DNA of 27,628 nt from CAYMWF01 sp964394085 [NCBI: uncultured Gemmatimonadota bacterium] (GCA_964394085.1 CAYMWF010000027.1:61-27688), one strand, 5' to 3'. Shown: positions 16,321 through 25,109, numbered from the stretch's first letter. Program-made: numbers and translations. The notes: generated from the letters alone by a model not told the origin.

Positions 16321-16608
16321 AAATCACCCGAGTTGATTACCAATCTTAAGAAAGAAATCGAAAAAGAAACCAATATTGATGCATTAGCCGGCGATATAAC
16401 CATGGGAACTGAACTAAAAGACTGCTGCATGGATTTAGTCTAGCTTTCAATGGCATTTCATATGTTTTCGGATATTCGGACTGCAGGTTTTGAGAAAGAA
16501 ATAAAACGCATTCTAAAACCCAGGGCTCAATTAGCTGTTTTCAATATTAGAAAAGAAGATACTCCTTGCTATTTCAGCCGATGCAAAAAAAGCCGCGCGG
16601 CTGATTAG
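16321..16608 (+). pseudogene. SAM-dependent methyltransferase remnant with in-frame amber codon
   Basis: Immediately after the kinase stop a single frame encodes ITNLKKEIEKETNIDALAGD, then CCMDLV, a TAG at 16441-16443, then in the same frame LSMAFHMFSDIRTAGFEKEI and KRILKPRAQLAVFNIRKEDTP. Together these are the middle part of a class I methyltransferase: the DLV-LSMAFHMF strand and the RILKP...LAVFNI strand flank the stop. The N-terminal SAM-binding GxGxG region is missing and the end is scrambled before a final TAG. The piece is AT-rich relative to its neighbours. It is best read as a dead gene fragment, not as readthrough, since the N-terminus is lost too. Confidence 0.55.
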
Positions 16609-16627
16609 CGGGGTTAGATTAGGTTAA

Positions 16628-17644
16628 ATGAACCAGACAACCATTGAGCAACCGATTCTGGTAACCGGCGCGACGGGCTTTATCGGGAGCCACCTCGTTG
16701 CGGCGTTATTGAATAAGAGATATAAGGTCAGGGCGGTTGTGCTGCCGGAAGAGCCCGTTAGTGCGGATTGGGATGACAGGGTAAAAATCTATCGCGGTGA
16801 TATCGCCGATTATGCCCTGGTTGAACGAGCTCTTCGGGGCGCAAAAACCGTTTTTCATCTGGCGGCGCTGGTTCAGGACTGGGGGCGGGAGTCGCTCCAT
16901 CAGCAGGTCACCGTAAAGGGAACCGAGAACATATGCCGCGCGGCCCTGCACGTCAAGGCGCGGGTCGTCCTTGTTTCGAGCATCGCCGTTTATGGCGATC
17001 GGATCGATGCGCAGCTCTGCACCGAAGATGCGGGCTTTGGCCGCCCGTTGGGATCGTATGGTCGAAGCAAGCAGGAGCAGGAGAGAATTGTCCAGCACTA
17101 TGCTGCAGATAGAGGGTTGCGATCGACCATCGTACGACCTTCCAATGTCTATGGTGCAGGCAGCAGACCCTGGGTCGATGAGGTGGCCAAGATCCTTCGT
17201 AAAGGGGGGATTACGCTCGTCGGCGATGGTAACCAGAATGCCGGTTTATGCTATGTAGTCAATCTGGTTGACGTGCTGGTCCGTGCGGCATCGCGGCCAT
17301 GCGCCGTGGGTCGCGTCTACAATGCAGCCGACGAATTCGATATTTCCTGGCGTCGTTACTTCAGCGATCTGGCACGCCTGGCCGGCACACGACCTCCCAG
17401 AGCGGCACCGCTTCCCCTGGCGCGTTTTTTAGCCAGGATATTTGAAAACATATGGAAAATCGGTGTTTTCACCCAGCGTCCGCCAATCACCATGGAAGCG
17501 CTGAATCTCGTCGGATCACACCATCGGATTTCGATGGAGCGCACCCGTAATGAATTGGCTTATAGACCGCTGGTGTCTTATGAGGAAAGCCTGGACGATA
17601 TCGAAAAATATCTTCGGGAACAAATGGGTTTGAGAGCCGAATAA
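16628..17644 (+). CDS. NAD(P)-dependent epimerase/dehydratase (extended SDR)
   Basis: This 338-residue cytoplasmic enzyme is of the extended short-chain dehydrogenase fold. The nucleotide-binding TGATGFIG is at 13-20, the conserved acidic GDIAD lies after the second strand, the HLAALV block follows, the catalytic serines are in SSIAVYG (117-118), and the YxxxK pair is Y144/K148. RPSNVYGAG is the usual substrate-domain motif. The closest general groups are nucleotide-sugar epimerases and 3-beta-hydroxysteroid-dehydrogenase-like reductases; the sequence does not settle which. Its TAA overlaps the ATG of the next gene by one base (TAATG), so translation is coupled to the alcohol dehydrogenase, and the two enzymes probably act on one substrate. 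The ribosome binding site is weak. Confidence 0.88.
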   Translation: MNQTTIEQPILVTGATGFIGSHLVAALLNKRYKVRAVVLPEEPVSADWDDRVKIYRGDIADYALVERALRGAKTVFHLAALVQDWGRESLHQQVTVKGTENICRAALHVKARVVLVSSIAVYGDRIDAQLCTEDAGFGRPLGSYGRSKQEQERIVQHYAADRGLRSTIVRPSNVYGAGSRPWVDEVAKILRKGGITLVGDGNQNAGLCYVVNLVDVLVRAASRPCAVGRVYNAADEFDISWRRYFSDLARLAGTRPPRAAPLPLARFLARIFENIWKIGVFTQRPPITMEALNLVGSHHRISMERTRNELAYRPLVSYEESLDDIEKYLREQMGLRAE

Positions 17645-18849
17645 TGAAATCAATTTACTTCGATATGAACATACCCAAGATATTACTGACGCAGTTGCTT
17701 AGTACCGGATGGAAAAGGGTCTATTACAGCCCGATCGCTCCCGTATCATTCAGTGAACTGGAAAATCCCGAACTGCCGGGTCCAAGGTGGGTGCGTGTCA
17801 GAAACCGGTTGGCGGGTATCTGCGGCACCGATTTGAGCGTGTTTTTTTTGAAGGTCAACCCTAAAATCGCCTTGTCGGCACTGCCGGGATTGAAAAGGGT
17901 GTTCCTGGGCCATGAAATTTTCGGTGAGGTGGTCGAAGTCGGTCAAGCCGTAAAGCACGTGAAGCCTGGGGACCGCGTCGTTTTAGAAAAGGCCCTGCCC
18001 AGTTGTTTCAGCATGGAAATCGAACCGTTGTGCCGACATTGCAGCGCGGGTAATTATGCCATTTGCATGAATCAGTCGGAAGGTGAGCCTCCCGAGACCA
18101 CCGGCGGGGGGTGGAGTGAGTTTGTAATCGGACACGAGTCCCAGTTTGTTTTAGTTCCCGATGACATCACGGATGACCAGGCGGTTTCAATCGAACCGAC
18201 AGCGGTAGCCTTGCGGGCCGTCTTGCGCAGAGCACCGCAGCCGGATGATCAGATCCTGATCATCGGGGCGGGTGTCATCGGGCTTTTGATTCTTCATGTT
18301 CTGAAAGAGTTGTATCCTCAGTGCCGGGTAAGCATTATTGCGCGTCACGGCTATCAGCAAGAAAAAGCTGAAGCACTGGGTGCCGACCACATACTTTCCG
18401 ATAAAGACCTGTATCCGCAGATCGCACTTATCACCAAGGCGTATCACTACACCGGTATGTTCAGGAATGAGACACTGCTGGGCGGTTACGATAAAATATT
18501 CGATTGTGTCGGTTACGGACAGACGATTCACAACAGCCTGCGTTGGTGCCGGGCCGGCGGTACGGTAATACTGGTCGGCGCTGATTTCAACCCTTCGAAA
18601 TTCGATTATACACCGAGTTTACACCAGGAAATCGACCTGATTTCGAGCTTCTGCCATGGTATGGAAAACGATGGTGGCAAATCGATTTCAACGTTCGAGT
18701 ATGTAATAAACTTGCTGCAAACTAAGCAATTGTGTTTGGACGGTATGATCACTCACCGTTTCCGCCTGGAAGACTACCGGCGGGCGATTACAACTGTAAC
18801 GAGGAAGAATGAATATCCTGTTATCAAGGCAGTTTTTGAATATCCATAG
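17644..18849 (+). CDS. Zinc-dependent alcohol dehydrogenase (MDR superfamily)
   Basis: This 401-residue medium-chain dehydrogenase/reductase has catalytic-zinc ligands C60 in GICGTD, H90/E91 in FLGHE, and E184 in SIEPTAVAL. The structural-zinc lobe is unusual: C130, C133 and C141 have the normal spacing, but the partner C121 sits nine residues ahead instead of three, because of an insert (FSMEIEPL). The Rossmann motif is GAGVIG (208-213). It should oxidise an alcohol or reduce a ketone using NAD(P). It is coupled to the upstream epimerase gene by a one-base overlap, which suggests a two-step oxidoreduction on a common intermediate. Its final 26 bases overlap the end of the convergent toroid gene. 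Confidence 0.9.
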   Translation: MKSIYFDMNIPKILLTQLLSTGWKRVYYSPIAPVSFSELENPELPGPRWVRVRNRLAGICGTDLSVFFLKVNPKIALSALPGLKRVFLGHEIFGEVVEVGQAVKHVKPGDRVVLEKALPSCFSMEIEPLCRHCSAGNYAICMNQSEGEPPETTGGGWSEFVIGHESQFVLVPDDITDDQAVSIEPTAVALRAVLRRAPQPDDQILIIGAGVIGLLILHVLKELYPQCRVSIIARHGYQQEKAEALGADHILSDKDLYPQIALITKAYHYTGMFRNETLLGGYDKIFDCVGYGQTIHNSLRWCRAGGTVILVGADFNPSKFDYTPSLHQEIDLISSFCHGMENDGGKSISTFEYVINLLQTKQLCLDGMITHRFRLEDYRRAITTVTRKNEYPVIKAVFEYP

Positions 18850-19951
18850 GCGCGAAAGGCTCCTGCGTCGGGCTGAAGGGGGACGAGGGTTCGGTTCCGA
18901 TCCAGCCGCCGGCGCGGTCGAGGCGGGAGAGGGAGCGGAGCAGGTCGAAGCTCACCCAGCGGGCGGCCTGGGGTCGGTCCGGATATTCCCAGAGCCCGTG
19001 AGGACCCCGGAGGGAAAGGATGAATTCGACCAGGGACGCGACGCGCGGGTCATCGGGAGAAGCGCCGGTGAGGGCGCAGAAGGAGAGGACCTGGGCGGGA
19101 TCGAAGCGGGCGTACCTGGTCACGAAGCCGCGGAGCGGCTCCGCGCCGGCAAGCCTGGCGGCTTCGAAGCCGAGGGAGTGGGCGTCCCGGGTCTCCCTGC
19201 CCAGCAGCAGGTCGAGCGCACGGAGGGCCGCGGTCTCGCGGCGGTGTTCGGGGTGCATGGTCAGGCAGGCAAGAGCGCCGGTGGTGTTGGAGCGGCAGCC
19301 CCAGCGGGAGTGGGGGATGCGGCGGTATCCCGCCACGTATCCCGGGTTGCCGGCGGCCTTGCCCGTGGGCCACGCCCCGTCCGGCAGCCGCCGGGCGAGG
19401 AGCCAGTCGAAAGCCCGCCCGACGCGGGGGTCGTCGCGGAACCCGCAGGAGACCAGCCCGAAGAGGGGCAGGGCCGTCTGGAGCGGGATCATCGAGTAAC
19501 CCTCGCCGCCTTCATCCTCCGTCGTTCCGTCCGCCACATCAGCTCCCTTCGACGCGTCCTTCTTCCCTGCTCCGCCCTCCACCGTCCCGTCCGCATCCGC
19601 CGTGCTCCTCTCAACGAGCGGCCAGGAGCCGTCCTCGAGCTGGCGCGAGAAGAGGAAATCTGCGCCGCGCCGTACCGCGGGGAACTCCTCGCCGAAGCCG
19701 AGTCTGCCCAGGCGGGAAAGTGCGTGGGCGGTGACGCGGATCGGTCCTGAAGGCGCGTCATACTGGTGCGGCCGCCAGGAGCCGTCCGGCCGCTGCCGCT
19801 CAACCAGCTCGCGAACGAGAGCGTCCTGGACGAGGAGCGGTTCGAGTTCGCGGACTTCCGGGTCGTCAGCGGGCCTGTCGAGGAGTTCGCGCAGAACGAG
19901 CGTACGGAGGCAGGGAGATGGATCGGCGAGCAGGATCGCGGCTGGGTTCAT
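18824..19951 (-). CDS. Alpha-toroid protein, prenyltransferase/squalene-oxidase-repeat-like
   Basis: This 375-residue protein, counting from the ATG at 19951, is made of repeated alpha-hairpins with QW-like motifs: RQRPDGSW, RQLEDGSWPL, RRLPDGAWPT and RGPHGLWEY. That is the alpha-alpha toroid pattern of squalene-cyclase and prenyltransferase-subunit repeats. The catalytic DXDD of true squalene-hopene cyclases is not seen, and the length is about half that of a cyclase, so cyclisation is unlikely; a binding or uncharacterised role is more plausible. A low-complexity acidic insert (ADADGTVEGGAG onward) splits the second and third repeats. Two further in-frame starts lie upstream (19981 has its own GGGAG site), created by repeats of the start region. 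It is the last gene of the radical SAM-uvrA operon. Confidence 0.75.
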   Translation of the reverse strand: MNPAAILLADPSPCLRTLVLRELLDRPADDPEVRELEPLLVQDALVRELVERQRPDGSWRPHQYDAPSGPIRVTAHALSRLGRLGFGEEFPAVRRGADFLFSRQLEDGSWPLVERSTADADGTVEGGAGKKDASKGADVADGTTEDEGGEGYSMIPLQTALPLFGLVSCGFRDDPRVGRAFDWLLARRLPDGAWPTGKAAGNPGYVAGYRRIPHSRWGCRSNTTGALACLTMHPEHRRETAALRALDLLLGRETRDAHSLGFEAARLAGAEPLRGFVTRYARFDPAQVLSFCALTGASPDDPRVASLVEFILSLRGPHGLWEYPDRPQAARWVSFDLLRSLSRLDRAGGWIGTEPSSPFSPTQEPFAPMDIQKLP

Positions 19952-20046
19952 CGGCTCTCCCGTTACGTCTGCCGGGTTCATAAGCGGTCTCCCGTCACGT
20001 CTGCAGGATTTATTGAGCGGTCTCCCTGTAAGGCTGCCTGATTCAT
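19952..20046 (-). repeat. Tandem 30-33-base repeats of a ribosome-binding-site/start-codon module
   Basis: Reading leftward from 20046, three imperfect units of 33, 32 and 30 bases follow each other, and a fourth begins at 19951. Each opens with ATGAAY or a decayed form (ATAAAT) and carries GGGAG 5-10 bases before the next unit. The first ATG overlaps the uvrA stop (ATGA). The 22-codon reading frame it opens ends at 19978 in another ATGA overlap that starts the third unit. The toroid gene thus has several candidate starts, each with a Shine-Dalgarno-like site. Confidence 0.8.
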
Positions 20047-23000
20047 CGGCGATCTCCAAGGACGGCTGCGAGATAGGGAGCCGTGGCCGTGTCGGTGCAG
20101 GCGACCTCCTCGGGCGTTCCCACGGCTGTGACGCGTCCGCCGTCCGGTCCGCCTCCGGGTCCAAGCTCCAGCAGCCGGTCGCAAGCGGCGAGCAGGTGAG
20201 GATCGTGTTCGATGACCATCACGGAATGCCCCTCGTCCACCAGGCGGTGCAGCACGCCGGCAAGGCGGGCCACGTCTTCCGGGTGTTGACCCACCGTGGG
20301 CTCGTCGAGGATGTAGAGGGTATCGCCTCGGGTCCGGCGGCAGAGCTCTTTCGCAATCTTGAGCCGTTGTGCTTCTCCGCCGGAAAGGGAAGCCCCGGGC
20401 TGGCCCAGCGCCAGATAGCCGAGTCCGGTGTCGCGGGCGGCTTCCAGGGGGCGGGTCAGGCGGGGAGCGTCTTCGAACCTTTTCAGCACTTCGTCGATGG
20501 TAAGGGTAAAGAAGTCCGCCAGGCTCGTGTCGCGGAGTGTCACTTCCCGCGCCTCCGGGGCGAGGCCGGTTCCGTTGCAGGTTTCGCACGGAGAATGGAT
20601 GTCGGGCATAAAACCCATGTCGATGCGCAGCGAGCCGCTCCCGCGGCATGACGCGCAGCGCCGCCCGAGCGTCTTTTCATCGAGGCCCAGGGCGCGGGCG
20701 TGCTCACCGGCGGCGAAAAGGGCGAAGGCGGGGCGTGAGATCCCCAGCCACGAAGCCGGGGTGGACATGCCGGCCTTCGACTGGTCGACGAGCACGGCGC
20801 GGGCCGGGGCTCCTTCGACCGCGTCATGGGCGCCCGGCTCGACCGGCTCGTATGCAACCGAAGTGGTTTGCTTTCGCGGAACCAGAAGCCTTCCCAGGAT
20901 ATCGATGAGCAGCGTGCTCTTGCCCGAGCCGGAGACGCCGCAGACCCCGGTGAGAACGCCGAGTGGAAGGCGCACCTCGCCACCGGCGAGATTGTTGGCC
21001 CGCGGGTTTCGTATGGTGATCCGGCCGCTCGGTTCGCGACGCGGCAGCCTCAGCGGAAACCGCCCTTCGCCCCGGAGCCAGCGTCCCGTGGCGGTACCGG
21101 TTCGCGCGATGCTGCCCGGAGGGCCCTCCGCCGCCTTGGCGCCGCCCTCCGCTCCCGCGCCCGGTCCCATGTCGATCACGTGGTCCGCCGCCCGGATCAC
21201 CACCGGGTCGTGCTCCACTACGATAACGGTATTCCCCGCGTCTCTCAGGTTCCGGATGATCCCGACGAGCGCCTCCACCTCGGACGGATGCAGCCCCCTG
21301 GTCGGTTCATCGATAAGAAGCGTGAGCGAAGTGAGCCCGCTCCCGAGGAGCCCGGCGAGTCGGATGCGCTGAACCTCCCCCGCCGACAGGGAACCCGACG
21401 GACGGTCGATGTGAAGGTAACCCAGGCCGGCTCTCACCAGAAAGTCCAGCTTCCGCCGGGCCGTGTCCAGGTGCGTCATCGCGAGCACCCGTCTGTGCCT
21501 GGTCGATGCGGTCCGGCCGTTTCCGTTTCCGTCCGAACCGGACAGGTTTGCGGCTGCTTCGCGAATAAGATCGATTTTTTCGAGCATCGCGGCGAGTTCG
21601 ACGAGGGGCAGGCCGCAAAGCTCGAATATATTGAAACCTCCGAGAGTTACGGCCAGGTATCCGGGCCTCAGCTTCGCCCCTTCACAGGCGGGGCACGTTT
21701 CGGTGTCCGTGTACGTGCCTCCCACGTCCCAGTCCCTGATCCAGCCGAAGAAACCGGGGAAGGGTCCCCGGTCCTTCCGGATTTTGCCCTGGCGGTTTTC
21801 GTGGATGTAGTCGAGCGGCTCGGGATCGCCGAAAAGGAAGGCTTGACGCGCCTTTTCCGGGATTTCCAGCCACGGAGTCGTTTCCGGGTCGAACCCGTGC
21901 TTCGCCGCGAGAGCCCTCACCATGGAATACCCATGGTTGAACGGCTTGCAGAGGTAGCCCTTCGGGAAAAAGCCCGGCGAGTGCATGGCGCCGCCGCAGA
22001 GCGGAAGGTCGGGCCTGATGATGAGTTTGGAAGGATTCGGCTTTCTGAAAGAACCGATGCCGTGGCATTCGAGGCAGGCAGCGGCGTAGGTGGACGGCGT
22101 GAAGTGCCGGGGCTCGGCAATCGGAGCCGTGGCTTCGCATGCCGGGCAGCTCCAGGTGGTCCCGCGCGTCATGGTGCCTCCGCATTCGGTGCAGCGGCGG
22201 TCGCCGGCGGCGGCGAGGAGCGCGGCGAGATGGTGGACGATGCCCGTAACCGTGCCCGCCGTGGCCCTCATGGAGTAGCGGCCTCGAGCCGTGTCGACGG
22301 CCAGGGCGACACCAAGGCCGGTCACCGAGTCGACGGGCGCTTCGGGGCCTTCCCGCGTGGACTGCCGCTCATACATTGTCAGGGTTTCGAGGTAGCGCCT
22401 TCGCGCCTCGGTGCCAAGCACCTCGGTGACCAGACTCGATTTTCCCGATCCGGAAATACCGGTCACCACCGTGATCTTTTCTTTGGGGAAGTCGGCGTCG
22501 ACACCGCGCAGGTTATTCGCCCGGGCTCCTCTTACCTTGATCGCCGCCGTTTTCCGGGGGAACGGGCCGCCGGGTCGCCTTCCTGAGTCCGCTTCCGGAG
22601 GTGCGGAGCCGCTCGTTTCGCTCCTCCGATCTCCGGTTCCCCTTCCGGTTCCGGCGTGGATCGCCTCGCCGTTTCCGTTTTCGCCGGTCCTTCCGTCGCC
22701 TCCCTCGTTCCGGGCGCTCCGCGGCGCGATCGACGCCTCCCGCCGGATAGCCTCGGCCGTGCGGGAGGTTTCCACGTCGACGATGCCGTCCACAGGGCCC
22801 GCGTAAAGGAGATCGCCCCCGTCCTCTCCGGCGCCTGGCCCCAGATCGATCACCCAGTCGGCCGCGCGGATCACGTCGAGGTCATGTTCGACCACAACAA
22901 TCGTTGCTCCCGTTCGCACGAGCCTGTCGAGTGCCGAGAGCAGGCCGGCCACGTCGCCGGGATGGAGGCCGGTGGAGGGTTCGTCGAGCACGAGGAGTCG

Positions 23001-25109
23001 GCCCGCCAGGGAGCGGCTGCCGAGATGCCTTGCCAGCTTCACCCGCTGGGCCTCGCCGCCCGAGAGCGTGGGGGATGGCTGTCCCAGCGTCAGGTATCCG
23101 AGTCCGGCCTCGGTCAGGGCGCCAAGGATCCGGGCCGCCCGCTTCTTCTGTGCCGGTTTCAGCGCCCCGGCTTCCAGGAGCGGCGGTGCGACTTCGTCTA
23201 TCCGGAGCTCGTAAATGTCGGCGATGGAGAGACGCCTTCCGCCGAAATCCCCGGTAAGAGCGAGCACCTCGTCCGAGAAGCGGCGCCCTCCGCACGCCGC
23301 GCACGGTATCCAGGTCGACGGAAGATACCGCATGGCGATCTCCAGCGCGCCCATGCCGGCGCACTCGGGGCACGCCCCCTCCCTCCGGTTGAAAGAGAAC
23401 ATGGACGGCGATCGGCCGGTAAAGGCGGCGAAGCAGTCGCGAATGATATCGGCCAGTTTCGTGTATGTGGCCGGGTTCGAGCGTGGATTCCTTCCGATGG
23501 GCGCCTGGTCGACAATGACGGGAGTCAGCCGTGGGCCTTCGAGAGCGAGGCATCCGGCCGGCTCTCCGGAACGGAGGGACGCGGTGAGCACGTCCCCGAC
23601 AAGCGTGCTCTTTCCGGAGCCGGATACGCCCGTAACAACGCTGAAACGTCCGACCGGGATGGATACGTCTATATTCCGCAGGATGCGCAGCGACACGCCT
23701 CGCAGACGGATGAACTCGTCCGGAGGATCCCGTCGGTCGGGGGGCTTCACCCTGGTGCGCAGGCTGAAGTGCCGCCCGGTGATCGATTCTTCCAGCCAGA
23801 GTCCGGCAGGGGTACCGGTGAACAAGATGCGCCCGCCGTCGCTTCCGGCCCCGGGTCCGAGGTCCACGGCAAGATCCGCGGCTGCGGCTGCGGCGCGATC
23901 GTGCTCCACGAATACAACCGGTCCGGGAAGACGGCGGAACGTTTCGATAAGGCGCGAAACATCCGCGGCATGCTGCCCTATGGTCGGCTCGTCCAGCACG
24001 TGGAGCATATCCTCGAGCCTCCCGGCCAGGCAGACGGCGAGCCTTACCCGCTGGGTCTCTCCTCGCGACAGGGTGGGCACGCTTCGGTCGAGCGATAAGT
24101 ACCCGAGGCCGACCTGTTCAAGGGCGTCGAGCCTCCTCTGGATCTCTTCTCCGAGTCGTTTCACTTCGGGTGGAAGATCGCCGCTTTCGCCGAAAAACGC
24201 TGCCAGGCGGGCCGCCGGCAGCGCCATTATTTCAGTGAATCTCGTGCCGCGCCACGATACCGCCGCGGCCTCGGGATGAAGCCCGGTGCCGGCGCAGTCT
24301 CCGCATCCGGAGCTGCCGCAACCCGGGCAGGACATGTTGAAAAGGGATGGTTCCAGGTCGCGGAACCAGGTTCCGCAGCCGGCGCACACCGGCGCGCGTG
24401 AAAGCATCTGCTCTCCCATGAGGTCGCCCATCACCAGTGCGTGGGCACCGAGTGCGGATGCAGCGTCGAGGGCGGCCCGGATTTTAATCGCGGGCACCTC
24501 TCCCTGAAGCCGGTCGAGTGTTACATCGATATCGTGGACGGCGGCCGGGTCGAGGTTCCCGCCCCGCCAAGGTTCCCCGTCCACCCGAATAGCATCGGAG
24601 CCGAACCGCTTGGCGAGGTGCCCGAGCAGGGTCCGGTGGCTGCCCGCACAACCGCGCACGAGCGGGACGGTCACCTCCAACGGGCCGTGTTCCACCGCCT
24701 TCTTGACGCGCGTCACGATGTCATCGTCGCTCAGAAACGAGAGCTCCGCGCCGCACGTCGCACAGCTCCGCTGTCCGAACCGGGCGAACAGTATGCGAAA
24801 GAAAGGGTGGAGACCCGAGGCTGTGGCCAGTGTGGAGTTCGGATTCCTGTTGAGAAGGTCCTGCCCGACCGCCACCGTCGGGCCGATGCCGCTGATCGAG
24901 CGCACCTTCGCCGGGGCAAGCCGCGCTCCCGAGAGACCGCTCGAAAAGATATCGAGAAAACGCCTCCGCGCTTCGTGATAGAGGGTATCGAATACCAGCG
25001 AAGTCTTGCCCGACCCAGAAACGCCCGTCACCACGGTGATACCGTCGCCGAACTCGACGTCGATATCACGCAGGTTATGCTCGACGGCTCCTTCGATCTT
25101 TACTTGCAT
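20043..25109 (-). CDS. uvrA: Double-length UvrA (fused tandem excinuclease ABC subunit A)
   Basis: At 1688 residues this is nearly twice normal UvrA (about 940) and holds two UvrA-like halves joined by a Gly/Glu/Arg-rich linker (about 790-853). Four ABC ATPase sites are visible: Walker A GxSGSGK[ST] at 29, 494, 884 and 1391; signatures LSRGE (348), LSGGE (682), LSAGE (1241) and LSGGE (1575); Walker B-type DEPT/DEPS at 373, 709, 1267 and 1602. Zinc-type Cys pairs occur at 242/245, 261/264, 580/583 and 603/606 in the first half, and 973/976, 988/991, 1012/1015, 1139/1142, 1485/1488 and 1508/1511 in the second. The first half keeps a UvrB-binding-like insert (about 127-230) but lacks the signature-I insertion; the second half shows the reverse. 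It should bind damaged DNA for nucleotide excision repair or a related task. Its ATG overlaps the radical SAM stop by one base (TGATG). Double-length UvrA homologues are known in some bacteria. Confidence 0.92.
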   Translation of the reverse strand: MQVKIEGAVEHNLRDIDVEFGDGITVVTGVSGSGKTSLVFDTLYHEARRRFLDIFSSGLSGARLAPAKVRSISGIGPTVAVGQDLLNRNPNSTLATASGLHPFFRILFARFGQRSCATCGAELSFLSDDDIVTRVKKAVEHGPLEVTVPLVRGCAGSHRTLLGHLAKRFGSDAIRVDGEPWRGGNLDPAAVHDIDVTLDRLQGEVPAIKIRAALDAASALGAHALVMGDLMGEQMLSRAPVCAGCGTWFRDLEPSLFNMSCPGCGSSGCGDCAGTGLHPEAAAVSWRGTRFTEIMALPAARLAAFFGESGDLPPEVKRLGEEIQRRLDALEQVGLGYLSLDRSVPTLSRGETQRVRLAVCLAGRLEDMLHVLDEPTIGQHAADVSRLIETFRRLPGPVVFVEHDRAAAAAADLAVDLGPGAGSDGGRILFTGTPAGLWLEESITGRHFSLRTRVKPPDRRDPPDEFIRLRGVSLRILRNIDVSIPVGRFSVVTGVSGSGKSTLVGDVLTASLRSGEPAGCLALEGPRLTPVIVDQAPIGRNPRSNPATYTKLADIIRDCFAAFTGRSPSMFSFNRREGACPECAGMGALEIAMRYLPSTWIPCAACGGRRFSDEVLALTGDFGGRRLSIADIYELRIDEVAPPLLEAGALKPAQKKRAARILGALTEAGLGYLTLGQPSPTLSGGEAQRVKLARHLGSRSLAGRLLVLDEPSTGLHPGDVAGLLSALDRLVRTGATIVVVEHDLDVIRAADWVIDLGPGAGEDGGDLLYAGPVDGIVDVETSRTAEAIRREASIAPRSARNEGGDGRTGENGNGEAIHAGTGRGTGDRRSETSGSAPPEADSGRRPGGPFPRKTAAIKVRGARANNLRGVDADFPKEKITVVTGISGSGKSSLVTEVLGTEARRRYLETLTMYERQSTREGPEAPVDSVTGLGVALAVDTARGRYSMRATAGTVTGIVHHLAALLAAAGDRRCTECGGTMTRGTTWSCPACEATAPIAEPRHFTPSTYAAACLECHGIGSFRKPNPSKLIIRPDLPLCGGAMHSPGFFPKGYLCKPFNHGYSMVRALAAKHGFDPETTPWLEIPEKARQAFLFGDPEPLDYIHENRQGKIRKDRGPFPGFFGWIRDWDVGGTYTDTETCPACEGAKLRPGYLAVTLGGFNIFELCGLPLVELAAMLEKIDLIREAAANLSGSDGNGNGRTASTRHRRVLAMTHLDTARRKLDFLVRAGLGYLHIDRPSGSLSAGEVQRIRLAGLLGSGLTSLTLLIDEPTRGLHPSEVEALVGIIRNLRDAGNTVIVVEHDPVVIRAADHVIDMGPGAGAEGGAKAAEGPPGSIARTGTATGRWLRGEGRFPLRLPRREPSGRITIRNPRANNLAGGEVRLPLGVLTGVCGVSGSGKSTLLIDILGRLLVPRKQTTSVAYEPVEPGAHDAVEGAPARAVLVDQSKAGMSTPASWLGISRPAFALFAAGEHARALGLDEKTLGRRCASCRGSGSLRIDMGFMPDIHSPCETCNGTGLAPEAREVTLRDTSLADFFTLTIDEVLKRFEDAPRLTRPLEAARDTGLGYLALGQPGASLSGGEAQRLKIAKELCRRTRGDTLYILDEPTVGQHPEDVARLAGVLHRLVDEGHSVMVIEHDPHLLAACDRLLELGPGGGPDGGRVTAVGTPEEVACTDTATAPYLAAVLGDRR

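Noticed and set aside
16441-16443. Pyrrolysine-type TAG readthrough in the methyltransferase fragment
   Set aside because: The fragment is not of the methylamine methyltransferase families, lacks its N-terminus and ends in scrambled sequence, so decay is simpler.
18824-20164. Toroid protein starting within the uvrA coding region
   Set aside because: The first 60 or so codons of that frame are uvrA antiphase sequence; starts at 19981 or 19951 have ribosome binding sites.
20826-22586. Very long open frames on the plus strand opposite uvrA (also near 22656-24098)
   Set aside because: They are antisense to a strongly supported UvrA frame in GC-rich DNA, where long spurious open frames are expected; no family motifs are seen in them.
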